Source: Akkermansia sp. (GTDB lineage: Bacteria > Verrucomicrobiota > Verrucomicrobiia > Verrucomicrobiales > Akkermansiaceae). From it: 48,588 nt of DNA. Position 1 is the first letter of the stretch. Every line of letters starts with the position of its first letter. The stretch covers positions 1-48,588 of the forward strand of contig JAFWZG010000023.1 of NCBI GenBank assembly GCA_017517385.1, written 5' to 3'. This document shows positions 25,419-33,773 of the stretch, in pieces. The notes beneath the pieces are model-generated. The model did no database searches. It was not told the origin of the DNA and saw only the letters and a list, made by a program, of their open reading frames with translations. Made by a program: the position numbers and the translations under genes.

Positions 25419-27889
25419 CCCTGTAGCGCTAGTATCGTGCATGACTCCCCCGTATACCGAATTCCCACCGCATTAGTCTCCTCCCACCGGTTCACCACCA
25501 GCAACTCATGCCACCCCGCCGAAAAACTCGCAGCACAGTACGCAGCCCTCTTCCAACTACCGCCGTCCGCGCACACCTCCAAGTGCCGCGTCTCACAAGC
25601 CTCCCCGAACAGCACCTTCACCGGCTGCTTCGGCTGTTTCTCCACCCGTTGCTCCAGCGGATTGTACAGCGGCGTCGTTACCAACGTCGACGCATACCCC
25701 CTGCCACCACGGTCAACATACGGAGAATCCTCATCAACCACCTCAATCCACACGCCATCCTCGCGCTCCACCAGCAGATAAAGCCTATCGGCCCGGTTCC
25801 CATCCGGCAGCGCCGCCACACTCAGCACACGCCCATCCGTCACCCACCTATGCCACGCATGCACATTATGCATGGTATTGTACGTACACAGCGCCACCTG
25901 CCCATCTGCCAAGGCGAACACCGCCACCGTGTCCGGAGTCTCCAGCAACGTAGCGCTCACAGCACCGCCATGGCTCTGCAGCACATGCGGCGCAAACACT
26001 GTCAAATCCTCGCTCCGGCACCCATCCACCTCGAAAGAGTAGCCATACGCCCACAGCCTCCCTCCACCACGCTGCACAAACAGCGCCTTATCATCCACCG
26101 GCAAACACAGCCCCTCAGCACATCCCACACGCCCATGCCTCGTCACCCACAGGTTCGTCGGCGTCACCGCCTGCCCACTCGGCACCGATATCGTCCACTC
26201 GGCATCAGCCGTACCCAGCAGCAGCCTACCATTGCTCTCCACCATCCAGCCGATTGGATTCTGCGTCGTTGTGTACATCGTCCTATCGACTGCCGAATCG
26301 TCCGAGTCTCCCAGCGCGAAATTCGCAATATCATCCGTCCTACTCATCCAGAGCGTCTGCGGCTGCGCCATGGTTGAGGCAAACACCAGCCTCTGAGAAT
26401 ACACCTCGCAAGCAGCCGGGTACCCATACCTCTCAGACCATGCCGCCCAGCTCCAATCATGCGTCACCACAGAGCAATTAATCGCCGGCTGAACCGCACC
26501 CAACACCTCCCAGCCGCCATCCTTGCACCTCAGCTGATAATGATGACGGTACGCCTCCACCAGCAGCTGATTGCCGCACGCGTCTGGAGGCCAGCCGTCC
26601 ACAAAAGCATCGCCGCACCACTTAGTCCGCAGCACCAGCAGCCTCAGCCAACATGCCTCGTCCGCCTCATCCCCTGCCAACTGCGTGTTAGCCGGCGAAT
26701 CCAAGTACGAAACCGACCGGCCCGCGCTCTCCCACTCCGCACTCAGCGCAGTCAGAGCATCTCGGGCGAAACTCCGCTGCACCTCGTACTCACCATACCA
26801 GAGTCCCGAGCACAAAAATTTCCATTTCCCCCGGCATGGCTGCACCTGTCCCACAGCAATACCCGGCCGGAAAAACTCCGGATAATCAGCATACGAATCA
26901 CGCCCGCTCACAATATCATCCGACGTAAACGCCTTAACGCACGTGTAATAAACCCAATACCCCGTCTTAAACCAGAATACAGTATCAGCCTTCACCTCAT
27001 CAGCCAGCTCACCCACACTCCTCACCACCTTGGCATTAGTCAACGTCAACTGCGTAGCCATTTCCACCCGGTCAAAATTGTCAGGATAACATGCCGGAGA
27101 ATCAAGCCCCGCCACCTTAGCCGTCTGCGGAAAATCCTTCTTGCATACCCACGCCTCCGTCACAGTCTCCGCAATACCCACCTTATCGCCGGCACGGCAA
27201 GCCTGCAAACCCGTCACCTTCGTGATGCCCGCCACCATCGCAGAGCCCGAAGCTTTAGCCACACCGGCCGGCACCTGAACAGTAGCCCTCAGCGTATCGC
27301 CGGCTCTCACCAGCCTCTCCTCCTCCGGAATACTCAAACTGAACTCCACCTGCACCGCCGTAGCACCCGCAGCAGATGCCAGCTTCACAGTAATCGGCTC
27401 ATCCCTCAGCTCATGATGTCGCCACGGGTACTGCGTCAGCTCCATCCGCTTGAGGATCCAGCTGATGCCATCATCCTGGAGCCTCAACTCCATCGGCCAG
27501 CTTGTTCGGGATGTAATTATGAGCAGTGCATTCAGCTGCCTCACCTGCACATGCTCATCAAACGCAAACACCGGGCAGCCACCCTCACCGGATATGAAAA
27601 ACGCCTGCAGCTCACCCTCCGGAGAAAACACTCTCACAATAGAATTATTCAGCTCTACAATATAATTCCCGGCTACTGAGCTATACCGATAAGCCACCAG
27701 CCGACTACCGGTCCCAAGAGCCTGCACCACTCCGCGCATGCCCTTCCGGCGCGTCACCCCACCCATCTGGCCAAAGCACCAGTTCTCGCCCACCTTCAAC
27801 CCGCGCATATACGCGTCCAAATCACACCTCGCCGCCATCTCCGGCGCAAGCTCACCACCATTAAAACACGTCCTAGTCTGCATACTCAA
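25415..27889 (-). CDS. Tail nozzle / tail tubular protein B-like (T7 gp12-like, 824 aa)
   Basis: The N-terminus TRTCFNGGELAPEMAARCDL-DAYMRGLKVGENWCFGQMGGVTRRKGMR is the hallmark of podovirus nozzle proteins (FNGGELSP...G...Y..G....N......GG..RRPG). T7 gp12 is 794 aa, very close. The body is beta-rich (propeller-like) with repeated segments such as NPIGWMVESNGRLLLGTADAEW and VTPTNLWVTRHGRVGCAEGL, typical for the propeller part of this family. It closes the short tail and opens upon adsorption. It overlaps its neighbours on both sides by 4-17 bases. Confidence 0.85.
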   Translation of the reverse strand: MSMQTRTCFNGGELAPEMAARCDLDAYMRGLKVGENWCFGQMGGVTRRKGMRGVVQALGTGSRLVAYRYSSVAGNYIVELNNSIVRVFSPEGELQAFFISGEGGCPVFAFDEHVQVRQLNALLIITSRTSWPMELRLQDDGISWILKRMELTQYPWRHHELRDEPITVKLASAAGATAVQVEFSLSIPEEERLVRAGDTLRATVQVPAGVAKASGSAMVAGITKVTGLQACRAGDKVGIAETVTEAWVCKKDFPQTAKVAGLDSPACYPDNFDRVEMATQLTLTNAKVVRSVGELADEVKADTVFWFKTGYWVYYTCVKAFTSDDIVSGRDSYADYPEFFRPGIAVGQVQPCRGKWKFLCSGLWYGEYEVQRSFARDALTALSAEWESAGRSVSYLDSPANTQLAGDEADEACWLRLLVLRTKWCGDAFVDGWPPDACGNQLLVEAYRHHYQLRCKDGGWEVLGAVQPAINCSVVTHDWSWAAWSERYGYPAACEVYSQRLVFASTMAQPQTLWMSRTDDIANFALGDSDDSAVDRTMYTTTQNPIGWMVESNGRLLLGTADAEWTISVPSGQAVTPTNLWVTRHGRVGCAEGLCLPVDDKALFVQRGGGRLWAYGYSFEVDGCRSEDLTVFAPHVLQSHGGAVSATLLETPDTVAVFALADGQVALCTYNTMHNVHAWHRWVTDGRVLSVAALPDGNRADRLYLLVEREDGVWIEVVDEDSPYVDRGGRGYASTLVTTPLYNPLEQRVEKQPKQPVKVLFGEACETRHLEVCADGGSWKRAAYCAASFSAGWHELLVVNRWEETNAVGIRYTGESCTILALQG

Positions 27890-28736
27890 TCTCCGTAATC
27901 GTAAAACTCAAATTAAGCGAATAATCATTCCACCCCCACTCCATCGTTATGGATCCCCCGTCCGTAGCCGATTTGAACGCCTCCATCAACCCGGTCGGAT
28001 TCAAATAAGCTCGCACATACGGATAGCCTGTGTTCAACCCGCTCGCGCAGAACGTATTAATCTGATCCCTCGAAAAATTAACATAAAACGCCTTCACCGT
28101 CTTGTTGCGCGTGAGCGACACAATCCGCGAGATATTCACCTCGGAGTTAGCGCTAGTGCTCCCCGGCAGCACCTTTGCTGTACCTGCCAGCGTCTGCGAC
28201 CCGTTAGCGCACCCCCAAAACTGAATCTCCGTCACAATTCTATTGTCCACAAGCGGACAGTAAAATTGACCGAAAATATACCCATTGCTCTCATGGCACT
28301 GAATCGCGTTCGAGTCGTGATTCCCAGCCTGCTCAGCCGTCACGGTGATGGTATCACCCACCGCGAGATCTCCCTCACGCAACACCGTACCCGCATCCAA
28401 CAGCAATGACGCTGACTGGCATTTACTGATGCTCAGAGTTGACGTCCTCAGCGGAGCCGCCTCACCGCTCAGAGAATGTGCCTCCCCGCCAATGTTCGCC
28501 CGGATAGAGCCCTTCGAGCCTCGCCCGATATAATGCCGCGTGTACTCCACCACAGCAAAATCAGCCTTATTCGCCGCCGTCAGCGTCAGCTTCGCAATCC
28601 GCCGCTTCGGTTCCTCCGGCTCTCCGCCACCGCCCTCCTTCTGCCACAGCACCCGCCCACCTCTGTGTAGCTCGGTAAACTCCCGGCTACCCCGCCAGAT
28701 GCCCAAAAACTCCCGCCCATTTCGGTTAATGCTCAT
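27873..28736 (-). CDS. Tail-associated protein of unknown function (287 aa)
   Basis: The N-terminus MSINRNGREFLGIWRGSREF-TELHRGGRVLWQKEGGGGEPEE is a pattern seen at the start of phage minor tail or fibre-linking proteins, followed by a Gly/Pro-rich hinge and a beta-rich C-terminal domain (KRRIAKLTLTAANKADFAVV ... SITMEWGWNDYSLNLSFTIT). It lies between two tail genes and starts 1 base after the previous gene. A role as fibre adaptor or receptor-binding accessory is inferred. Confidence 0.6.
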   Translation of the reverse strand: MSINRNGREFLGIWRGSREFTELHRGGRVLWQKEGGGGEPEEPKRRIAKLTLTAANKADFAVVEYTRHYIGRGSKGSIRANIGGEAHSLSGEAAPLRTSTLSISKCQSASLLLDAGTVLREGDLAVGDTITVTAEQAGNHDSNAIQCHESNGYIFGQFYCPLVDNRIVTEIQFWGCANGSQTLAGTAKVLPGSTSANSEVNISRIVSLTRNKTVKAFYVNFSRDQINTFCASGLNTGYPYVRAYLNPTGLMEAFKSATDGGSITMEWGWNDYSLNLSFTITEIEYAD

Positions 28737-28737
28737 C

Positions 28738-29751
28738 TCAATACACCAGATAATACGTATTGTTATCCTTATTCGTCAGCGCCGCAAAATCCGCCTGACT
28801 GATCTCCACGAACCGCGTCGCATTATTCGCCGTCAGCACATTAGCATGCAGCTCCGCCATGCGCGCCTCAACATCCTCCGTGCGCGCCAGCGGCACCAGC
28901 GCATCCACCGTCACATAGCCTGCACCACTCTGCACATAGTCACGCACCTGCTTAGCAGTCGGCACACCATTGTCATCGTCCATGTCACCCGCCAGCCGCA
29001 CCGCGCCGGATGTCACCGTATCGGCCTGCAGCAGTGTGATGTCAGCCTCAGTCCCCACCTTAAACCACCCGCCATAAGAACCTATAATCGTCGCCCAGAC
29101 ATAAACGTCCCACCCCCCCTGCCCGTTGGACACTAGGTATTGCGCATTACCATGGCCTTTATCGGGTAACGCGTCAATCGAGTTTGCTATGTACCTATGT
29201 AGAATAGCATCCTTCGCCCCGGCTAAAATATCCCGCGCCTGCTCATGCAGCTGGTTAGCCTTGCCCAGCACCTCCTGCGTCTCGGTGAGCTTGCCCAGCA
29301 CCTCCTGCGCAGCATGCAGCGCAGCATTAGTAGCCACCCAGCCAATCTCAATGCGCCCACCGGCCACCTCCGGTAGCTGCACACTCATGCGCCGCACACT
29401 CTGCGGCAGCGCCTCCATCTTGGCCGAAACCATAGCCGTTGTCAGCACACCCAGCCGACCATGCATCAGCCGGTAGCGAGACCCATCACTAGTCGCATAA
29501 CCCAGCTCATAAATGTAATCCCCCGTCTCCTCCAGCACCGGAAACTGCACCAACAACACATTACTGCTAGCCGTATGCTGCACACTGATAGTTTGGTGAG
29601 CAGTCCCATCCGGCCACGTGATCACCCCGAAAAACGTCACATTCTCCACGCTCACCCTATCCTGCCCACGCTTAAACTCAAGCTCATACTCCGGCCGAGA
29701 GCCGGCCAGTACCGTCATATTATGCTCAACCCCTAAAAATTCCTGGTTCAT
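28738..29751 (-). CDS. Tail fibre / appendage protein (337 aa)
   Basis: Residues 1-110 form a beta-sandwich-like N-terminal domain (TVLAGSRPEYELEFKRGQDR ... LEETGDYIYELGYATSDGSR) as in upper baseplate or fibre-attachment proteins. A helical coiled coil follows (VATNAALHAAQEVLGKLTET-QEVLGKANQLHEQARDILA), then a segment NGQGGWDVYVWATIIGSYGG and SGAVRLAGDMDDDNGVPTAK-QVRDYV, the SG-VRL...D...PT..AV..YV pattern of tail-fibre shafts. It ends in TNKDNNTYYLVY. It opens a late unit behind box copy 4. Confidence 0.68.
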   Translation of the reverse strand: MNQEFLGVEHNMTVLAGSRPEYELEFKRGQDRVSVENVTFFGVITWPDGTAHQTISVQHTASSNVLLVQFPVLEETGDYIYELGYATSDGSRYRLMHGRLGVLTTAMVSAKMEALPQSVRRMSVQLPEVAGGRIEIGWVATNAALHAAQEVLGKLTETQEVLGKANQLHEQARDILAGAKDAILHRYIANSIDALPDKGHGNAQYLVSNGQGGWDVYVWATIIGSYGGWFKVGTEADITLLQADTVTSGAVRLAGDMDDDNGVPTAKQVRDYVQSGAGYVTVDALVPLARTEDVEARMAELHANVLTANNATRFVEISQADFAALTNKDNNTYYLVY

Positions 29752-29779
29752 ATCTGCATTCTACCCCTTTCCTCAAAAA

Positions 29780-30229
29780 TTAAAATCGTGACGGTGTAGG
29801 CTCATCGCGCACCATCGGCTCCGCATTCGTCCGGCTCAGAATCGCCCGCAACATATCCGCATCGGTCGACACCTCCAACTTCTGCGGCTCATACGCCCCA
29901 TCCATCTTATTGAGCACATCCACGCAGCGAACCGCAGCATTAATCTCACCCGCCTCAGCAGACCGCTCCGCCCACTCCTGCAACCTCTCCATCCTCTCCG
30001 CCTTACTCCACACCCCCGCCGCCTCAGCCACCTGTTGAGCCCGTGTTGATAAACGTTGAATTTCACGCTGCACCTCAACCTTCTTCAACAAACGCCCCGC
30101 CAACGTCCCCGCACTATTCCCCTTGCAGCCAAACGCTTGCGCATAAGCAGGCCCCTGTTTCATACCCTCAACAGCAATCAACCGGCAGAATAGTTTCTGT
30201 TGAGATGTCAATCCTCCTTTCTTGCTCAT
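29780..30229 (-). CDS. Terminase small subunit (149 aa)
   Basis: DNA-recognition subunit for packaging. N-terminal helix-turn-helix region LTSQQKLFCRLIAVEGMKQG-PAYAQAFGCKGNSAGTLAGRLLKKVEVQREI matches the Terminase_2 family pattern (L...Q..F...Y..G.....AY..AG......A...A..LL....V...I). A coiled-coil oligomerisation part follows (AERMERLQEWAERSAEAGEI). The last codons, PTPSRF and the stop, are encoded by late box copy 4, so the coding sequence and the regulatory element overlap. The start forms an ATGA overlap with the preceding gene. Confidence 0.82.
   Translation of the reverse strand: MSKKGGLTSQQKLFCRLIAVEGMKQGPAYAQAFGCKGNSAGTLAGRLLKKVEVQREIQRLSTRAQQVAEAAGVWSKAERMERLQEWAERSAEAGEINAAVRCVDVLNKMDGAYEPQKLEVSTDADMLRAILSRTNAEPMVRDEPTPSRF
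29781..29800 (-). promoter_or_regulatory. Late box, copy 4 (inside the end of terS)
   Basis: On the minus strand CCTACACCGTCACGATTTTA; it encodes the last residues and stop of the small terminase and lies 29 bp before the fibre start at 29751. Confidence 0.6.
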
Positions 30230-30588
30230 TGTACTTTCTTTATTTCGTTGTTTAATGCCTGTAACAATTGCTCCCTAGTCATCACCCACATATCCATCAG
30301 CCGGAGCCCATCAGCAGTGAGCGCGTATATTGCCACAGCCGTGCACCCCCGCTGCTGAATGGTTATTCTCTCCACCAGCCCCTGGTCCATCAGCCTGCGC
30401 AGCTGCTGTCTCGTAGTCTCAATATCACAGGGCAGCAGTCCCGTAAAGACACTGAAGGGCACCACCCGTAGCACACACAGCAACCTAAGCACCGCCGCCG
30501 TAGTAGGGTGAATCGGTGGACGCTGAGCACACGCCACCAAATCCCACGCAAGCGCCTCGATAACCCCCTTCCGTTCCTCATTCGTCAT
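30226..30588 (-). CDS. Winged-helix DNA-binding protein (120 aa)
   Basis: Pattern of a MarR/ArsR-like winged helix: HPTTAAVLRLLCVLRVVPFS-VFTGLLPCDIETTRQQLRRL-MDQGLVERITIQQRGCTAVAIYALTADGLRL, i.e. a recognition helix followed by a beta wing. It is located between the replication-initiator-like gene and terS, overlapping both by 4 bases, so it sits at the early-late boundary. It could be a late-gene regulator, perhaps the protein acting at the late box; that is speculation from position. Confidence 0.65.
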   Translation of the reverse strand: MTNEERKGVIEALAWDLVACAQRPPIHPTTAAVLRLLCVLRVVPFSVFTGLLPCDIETTRQQLRRLMDQGLVERITIQQRGCTAVAIYALTADGLRLMDMWVMTREQLLQALNNEIKKVQ

Positions 30589-31535
30589 GGCCTCAACTCC
30601 TTTCTCATCGCCGCAAATTCCTCCGCAGCATCCTCCGCGCTGATAGCATTCTCCACCTCCTGCACCGCATTCGCCCTTTCCTGAGCTCTGGCGCGCTCCG
30701 TAGCAGCCTTTTTGCGCTGCCGAGAGTCATCTACCGCACACCAGCTGCAAGCGTGCTCTACGATATCGTGGAGAGCCTCGAACATAAACCGCAGCGCCGT
30801 CGGCCTGTACGTCTTCACAGAATCCGGTGCCGCCGCGTAATATCGGCCCACTTGCTCGGCATATTGAGCAGCATCCGGACAAGCCCTGTACGCCTCACGA
30901 CTCGCCATAGCCACATCATGCGGCAAAGTACGCAAACGCCTCAGAGCTGGCAAGTGCTCACAGAAAGCCCCCATCCACGCCACATACCCCTCATCCACCT
31001 CAACCAATGGAGCGCGCGCCTGTTTCGCCTGCGCCTCACTATCCACCGTTGAACATACACATCCCTTATTCTTTTTATCTTTACCTTTACTTTTACCTTG
31101 TATAACCATCGTATCTACGTTCGTATTACCATCGTAGTACGTAGGTAATACGTTTGTATCAGCACGCTCATTTTCAAGCTTTTGAGCATTTCTCCACCGA
31201 GTTTCAATCGCCACACGACCGGCTTTTCGGCGAGCAATCGTCCGCTTCTCATACTCCACCGAATAGAGCAACACATGCAAATCATCTCCGTGCCATTCCC
31301 ATAATCCCGCCTCATCCTCCAGCGGAATCCTGGCCAACCCCACGCGAATCAGCGTCTGCCTGCTGGACCACAAGCGAGCACCCGCAATCACCCCACCATT
31401 GCACTGCAAACCGCAATACAACGCCAGCATGAGAGCCATACCCACCTTCTCCATCGGCGCATCAGCCAATCCCTCACGCAGAGCCATCGGCACTGCAACA
31501 AACTCCAATGCACTCTTTTCTTCAGCCATAATCAT
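30585..31535 (-). CDS. Replication-initiator-like protein (316 aa)
   Basis: The N-terminal part (MALREGLADAPMEKVGMALM-LALYCGLQCNGGVIAGARLW) resembles the winged-helix start of phage replication initiators (O/DnaD/DnaT-like). A basic Lys/Arg linker containing AGRVAIETRWRNAQK and a low-complexity KSKGKDKKNKG tract follow, then a helical C-terminal domain (DEGYVAWMGAFCEHLPALRR ... YRPTALRFMFEALHDIVEHA) and an Arg/Ala/Glu helix. The start ATG overlaps the rusA stop as ATGA with GGAAGGA just upstream. No helicase gene is visible, so it probably recruits the host DnaB. Assignment is tentative. Confidence 0.55.
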   Translation of the reverse strand: MIMAEEKSALEFVAVPMALREGLADAPMEKVGMALMLALYCGLQCNGGVIAGARLWSSRQTLIRVGLARIPLEDEAGLWEWHGDDLHVLLYSVEYEKRTIARRKAGRVAIETRWRNAQKLENERADTNVLPTYYDGNTNVDTMVIQGKSKGKDKKNKGCVCSTVDSEAQAKQARAPLVEVDEGYVAWMGAFCEHLPALRRLRTLPHDVAMASREAYRACPDAAQYAEQVGRYYAAAPDSVKTYRPTALRFMFEALHDIVEHACSWCAVDDSRQRKKAATERARAQERANAVQEVENAISAEDAAEEFAAMRKELRP

Positions 31536-31975
31536 TCATCCTTCCTATCGGAGCCGCAGGCTTCAGTCTGCATCGGCGCAACCGTGTCCCGCCAGAACCT
31601 CAGCAACACCGTACCATCCTGCTCCCGGTTCTTCACACGGTGAATCCCCGCGCAATCCAGCACACGGTCATTCACCCCCAAAGCATCACAGCAGCCATCC
31701 AGATACGCCTTGCAACTAGCCAGCGCATTATCCGCATCAGGCCCCGACCCACCCCAGAAAAACCACGTCACATCATACCGGTTCGGCTTCCAGCCCTCCG
31801 GCAGCAAACACATAAGCTCCGCATCACGCCTGGACTTCAGCATCAGCAACCGCGCACGGCCACGCGCCTCACGCACCACACGCTGCTTCGCCGTCCAATG
31901 TGACCGACTATTCGGGCTCAACACCCGCCCCGGCCGCGCCAGCGCCACCGTCAACACAAAAACATCACTTCTCAT
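31532..31975 (-). CDS. rusA: RusA-like Holliday junction resolvase (147 aa)
   Basis: Cleaves four-way junctions during phage recombination and replication. N-terminal strand with PGRVLSPNSRSHWTAKQRVV (P...N...H/W), a core WKPNRYDVTWFFWG, and the acidic catalytic motif GPDADNALASCKAYLDGCCDALGVNDR, which carries the D-x-DN ... LD ... ND triad of the RusA family. Length is normal. Both ends overlap neighbours by 4 bases (ATGA), in keeping with tight coupling. The upstream Shine-Dalgarno is part of the AGAAAGGAGCAGG cassette motif. Confidence 0.82.
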   Translation of the reverse strand: MRSDVFVLTVALARPGRVLSPNSRSHWTAKQRVVREARGRARLLMLKSRRDAELMCLLPEGWKPNRYDVTWFFWGGSGPDADNALASCKAYLDGCCDALGVNDRVLDCAGIHRVKNREQDGTVLLRFWRDTVAPMQTEACGSDRKDE

Positions 31976-32334
31976 CCCTGCTCCTTTCTATACTCACGCT
32001 CTCGCGCTTTTTTAAAAGCTTTTTCCGCTTCCTGAATCGCGGCGATAATAACACCTCTAATTGCTCGGAGCTTGTAAATGTAATTCTCCCAGCTCAGAGA
32101 ATCTGCGTCCTTGTTCGGTTTTTTGAGTCTCTGGAGCCAGCGGTAAGCAAGATATAGGTCGTATTGATCATCTAGCATGGTCCCATTCTTGTACCTGTGC
32201 AGGCTGCGCTTAAGCTGCGCTGTGCGATTTTTGCGCGTCCAGCGGGCATGCTCGAATGCGGTCTGGGTGGGGCCTTCAAAAGGGCAATATGCTGCCCCAT
32301 AGCCGTTCCCTTTATTCCGTTTGGGCGCTTTCAT
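31972..32334 (-). CDS. Hypothetical basic protein (120 aa)
   Basis: Start at ATG 32334 (MKAPKRNKGNGYGAAYCPFE) because GGAGCAGGA is placed just before it. It is basic and helical, with FEHARWTRKNRTAQLKRSLH and a C-terminal helix AEKAFKKAREREYRKEQG. The final RKEQG is encoded by the next gene's Shine-Dalgarno. Likely nucleic-acid binding; no family recognised. Confidence 0.65.
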   Translation of the reverse strand: MKAPKRNKGNGYGAAYCPFEGPTQTAFEHARWTRKNRTAQLKRSLHRYKNGTMLDDQYDLYLAYRWLQRLKKPNKDADSLSWENYIYKLRAIRGVIIAAIQEAEKAFKKAREREYRKEQG

Positions 32335-32516
32335 TCCTGCTCCTTTCTCCATTTTTCATTAAGTTCTCGGGCTGCTTTTGAGGCTTCTTTTTTAGAGAAG
32401 AAAATCCCGTTGCCTACTCCGTTCTCATTTGTGCAATTAAAGAGCGTGTAAAGGCGTTTTCCGTCTTTGTGTTTCCGTGGTACTTCTACAACGTAATATG
32501 GGAACGCAAAGCTCAT
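32331..32516 (-). CDS. Hypothetical small protein (61 aa)
   Basis: Beta-rich first half (YYVVEVPRKHKDGKRLYTLF) and helix (SKKEASKAARELNEKWRKEQ). The ending RKEQE comes from the ribosome-binding site of the next gene; stop and next start overlap as ATGA. Integrase-N-terminal-like or arm-binding-like fold is possible, but I do not recognise it. Confidence 0.65.
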   Translation of the reverse strand: MSFAFPYYVVEVPRKHKDGKRLYTLFNCTNENGVGNGIFFSKKEASKAARELNEKWRKEQE

Positions 32517-32692
32517 TTTTCCTCCTTTCTCCGCTCAAAAAGCTCCATCACCTTCTCCTTGGCAATCACCATCGTATCCACCTCCTCGCCATCCTCCGCG
32601 CGGAGACACAGCGTCTCCATCGCATCATCCAGCAGATACACCAACTGCAGAGCCGTCAGCTCCACCTTATCACCCATATTAAGTGTTTTCAT
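32513..32692 (-). CDS. Hypothetical acidic small protein (59 aa)
   Basis: ATG at 32692 overlaps the preceding stop and follows GGAGCAGGA. The protein MKTLNMGDKVELTALQLVYL continues as an acidic helix (LDDAMETLCLRAEDGEEVDT) and ends ELFERRKEEK, again supplied by the next gene's AGAAAGGAGG. Not recognised. Confidence 0.62.
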   Translation of the reverse strand: MKTLNMGDKVELTALQLVYLLDDAMETLCLRAEDGEEVDTMVIAKEKVMELFERRKEEK

Positions 32693-32880
32693 TCCTGCTC
32701 CTTCCTATCGCGTGAAAATAACAACAGAATTTCTCTCTTTATCTCTGCGTCATTGCTTCGATACAGCGGATGCATAGACTCCAGTTCCCACCCTTCTTGC
32801 ACGAGAGCATTGATTGTTGTATTTAGAGCGTAAGTTACACTGAGATATGTTGATATTAGCTCGGCTCGGTATTCTTTCAT
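32689..32880 (-). CDS. Hypothetical small protein (63 aa)
   Basis: Resembles short phage proteins with a strand-helix-strand pattern: STYLSVTYALNTTINALVQE followed by GWELESMHPLYRSNDAEIKR and LLLFSRDRKEQE. The GWE...S.HP......LLLFSR part resembles the DUF4177 type (sheet-plus-helix) but this is a weak resemblance. Coupled by overlaps on both sides. Confidence 0.6.
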   Translation of the reverse strand: MKEYRAELISTYLSVTYALNTTINALVQEGWELESMHPLYRSNDAEIKREILLLFSRDRKEQE

Positions 32881-33254
32881 TCCTGCTCCTTTCCTTTGTT
32901 GAATAAATAATTCAGCTTGTCACGCAGCTTTACCGCTTTCTTCTGAGCGTCAGGCAAAGCGTGGGTGAAAAAGGTTGCGACCCTTCCACCATAAACGTGC
33001 TCGACTGCCCAGAAAGTGCCATGCTCACCAGTATAGCAGCAAACGCCGTATGGCTCTTCTTGCACGGAGCAAGCTTCTGGCGTTATCGAGCAGGCTTCAC
33101 AGTAGGCAAAAAACGCCGAGCCTATTATATGCCCATCTTCGGGGTGAACGGTTGCCACGTCAAGTCCACAGCCTTTCGGGTCATGCCGCAATACTTCCAC
33201 ATGAATGAGAAGTCTATCGCCGGGCTTTACTTCCTTGAGTTGTTTCTCAGTCAT
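32877..33254 (-). CDS. Hypothetical protein (125 aa), N-terminus paralogous to neighbour
   Basis: Start at ATG 33254 (MTEKQLKEVKPGDRLLIHVE), with AGGAGCAGG 4 bases upstream. The first 11 residues resemble those of the next gene upstream (MAENQLKAVKP). A small beta-barrel-like N-terminal part and a Cys-rich middle (CEACSITPEACSVQEEPYGV-CC) are visible. It ends NKGKEQE from the following ribosome-binding site. Function unknown. Confidence 0.62.
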   Translation of the reverse strand: MTEKQLKEVKPGDRLLIHVEVLRHDPKGCGLDVATVHPEDGHIIGSAFFAYCEACSITPEACSVQEEPYGVCCYTGEHGTFWAVEHVYGGRVATFFTHALPDAQKKAVKLRDKLNYLFNKGKEQE

Positions 33255-33456
33255 TGCCCTGCTCCTTTCTATGCTTAGCATTAAAGCGGTCGCAAACTTG
33301 TTGAGCGTGCTCTTCAAAATTAAAAAATGTTCTGTATGTGAGCTGTGTTTTAGTGTCCAGTATCATATACAAATCACAGTCTTTGCAAGTGAGTTTTTTA
33401 ACCACATAACGTTCGTTCATGGCAGGCTTTACCGCCTTGAGTTGGTTCTCAGCCAT
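33247..33456 (-). CDS. Hypothetical small protein (69 aa)
   Basis: Start at ATG 33456 (MAENQLKAVKPAMNERYVVK), with GGAGCAGAG upstream. Two Cys in LTCKDCDLYMILDTKTQLTY may bind metal. The end RFNAKHRKEQGND carries the same motif-derived tail. Not recognised. Confidence 0.6.
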   Translation of the reverse strand: MAENQLKAVKPAMNERYVVKKLTCKDCDLYMILDTKTQLTYRTFFNFEEHAQQVCDRFNAKHRKEQGND

Positions 33457-33763
33457 TGCTCTGCTCCTTTCCATCATCATCGACCAAATCTACCAGCTTC
33501 TTTGCCTTCAACTCGCTCCACAGACCATCCGTCTCGTCCTGCAGCGCTTTCTCATTGGTCACATCCTTAGCCCGCACCTTATAGCTGAGCAAAGCTTTAG
33601 AATCTCCACAAGCATAAACCTTGCAACTCACAACATAATCACCGCTCCGCGTAATAGTCATGCACAGACCGCCACGCAGAAACGACTCCATATATTGCAG
33701 CACCTTAAACAAACGCGAACACACCGACATCTTATCCCAGGACTTACCGTTATCCATTGTCAT
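33449..33763 (-). CDS. Hypothetical protein (104 aa)
   Basis: Start at ATG 33763 (MTMDNGKSWDKMSVCSRLFK) with AAAGGA 4-6 bases upstream. Contains SCKVYACGDSKALLSYKVRA and an acidic end VDLVDDDGKEQSNG. No family recognised. It opens the run of motif-linked small genes. Confidence 0.6.
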   Translation of the reverse strand: MTMDNGKSWDKMSVCSRLFKVLQYMESFLRGGLCMTITRSGDYVVSCKVYACGDSKALLSYKVRAKDVTNEKALQDETDGLWSELKAKKLVDLVDDDGKEQSNG

Positions 33764-33773
33764 ATCCTTTCTG

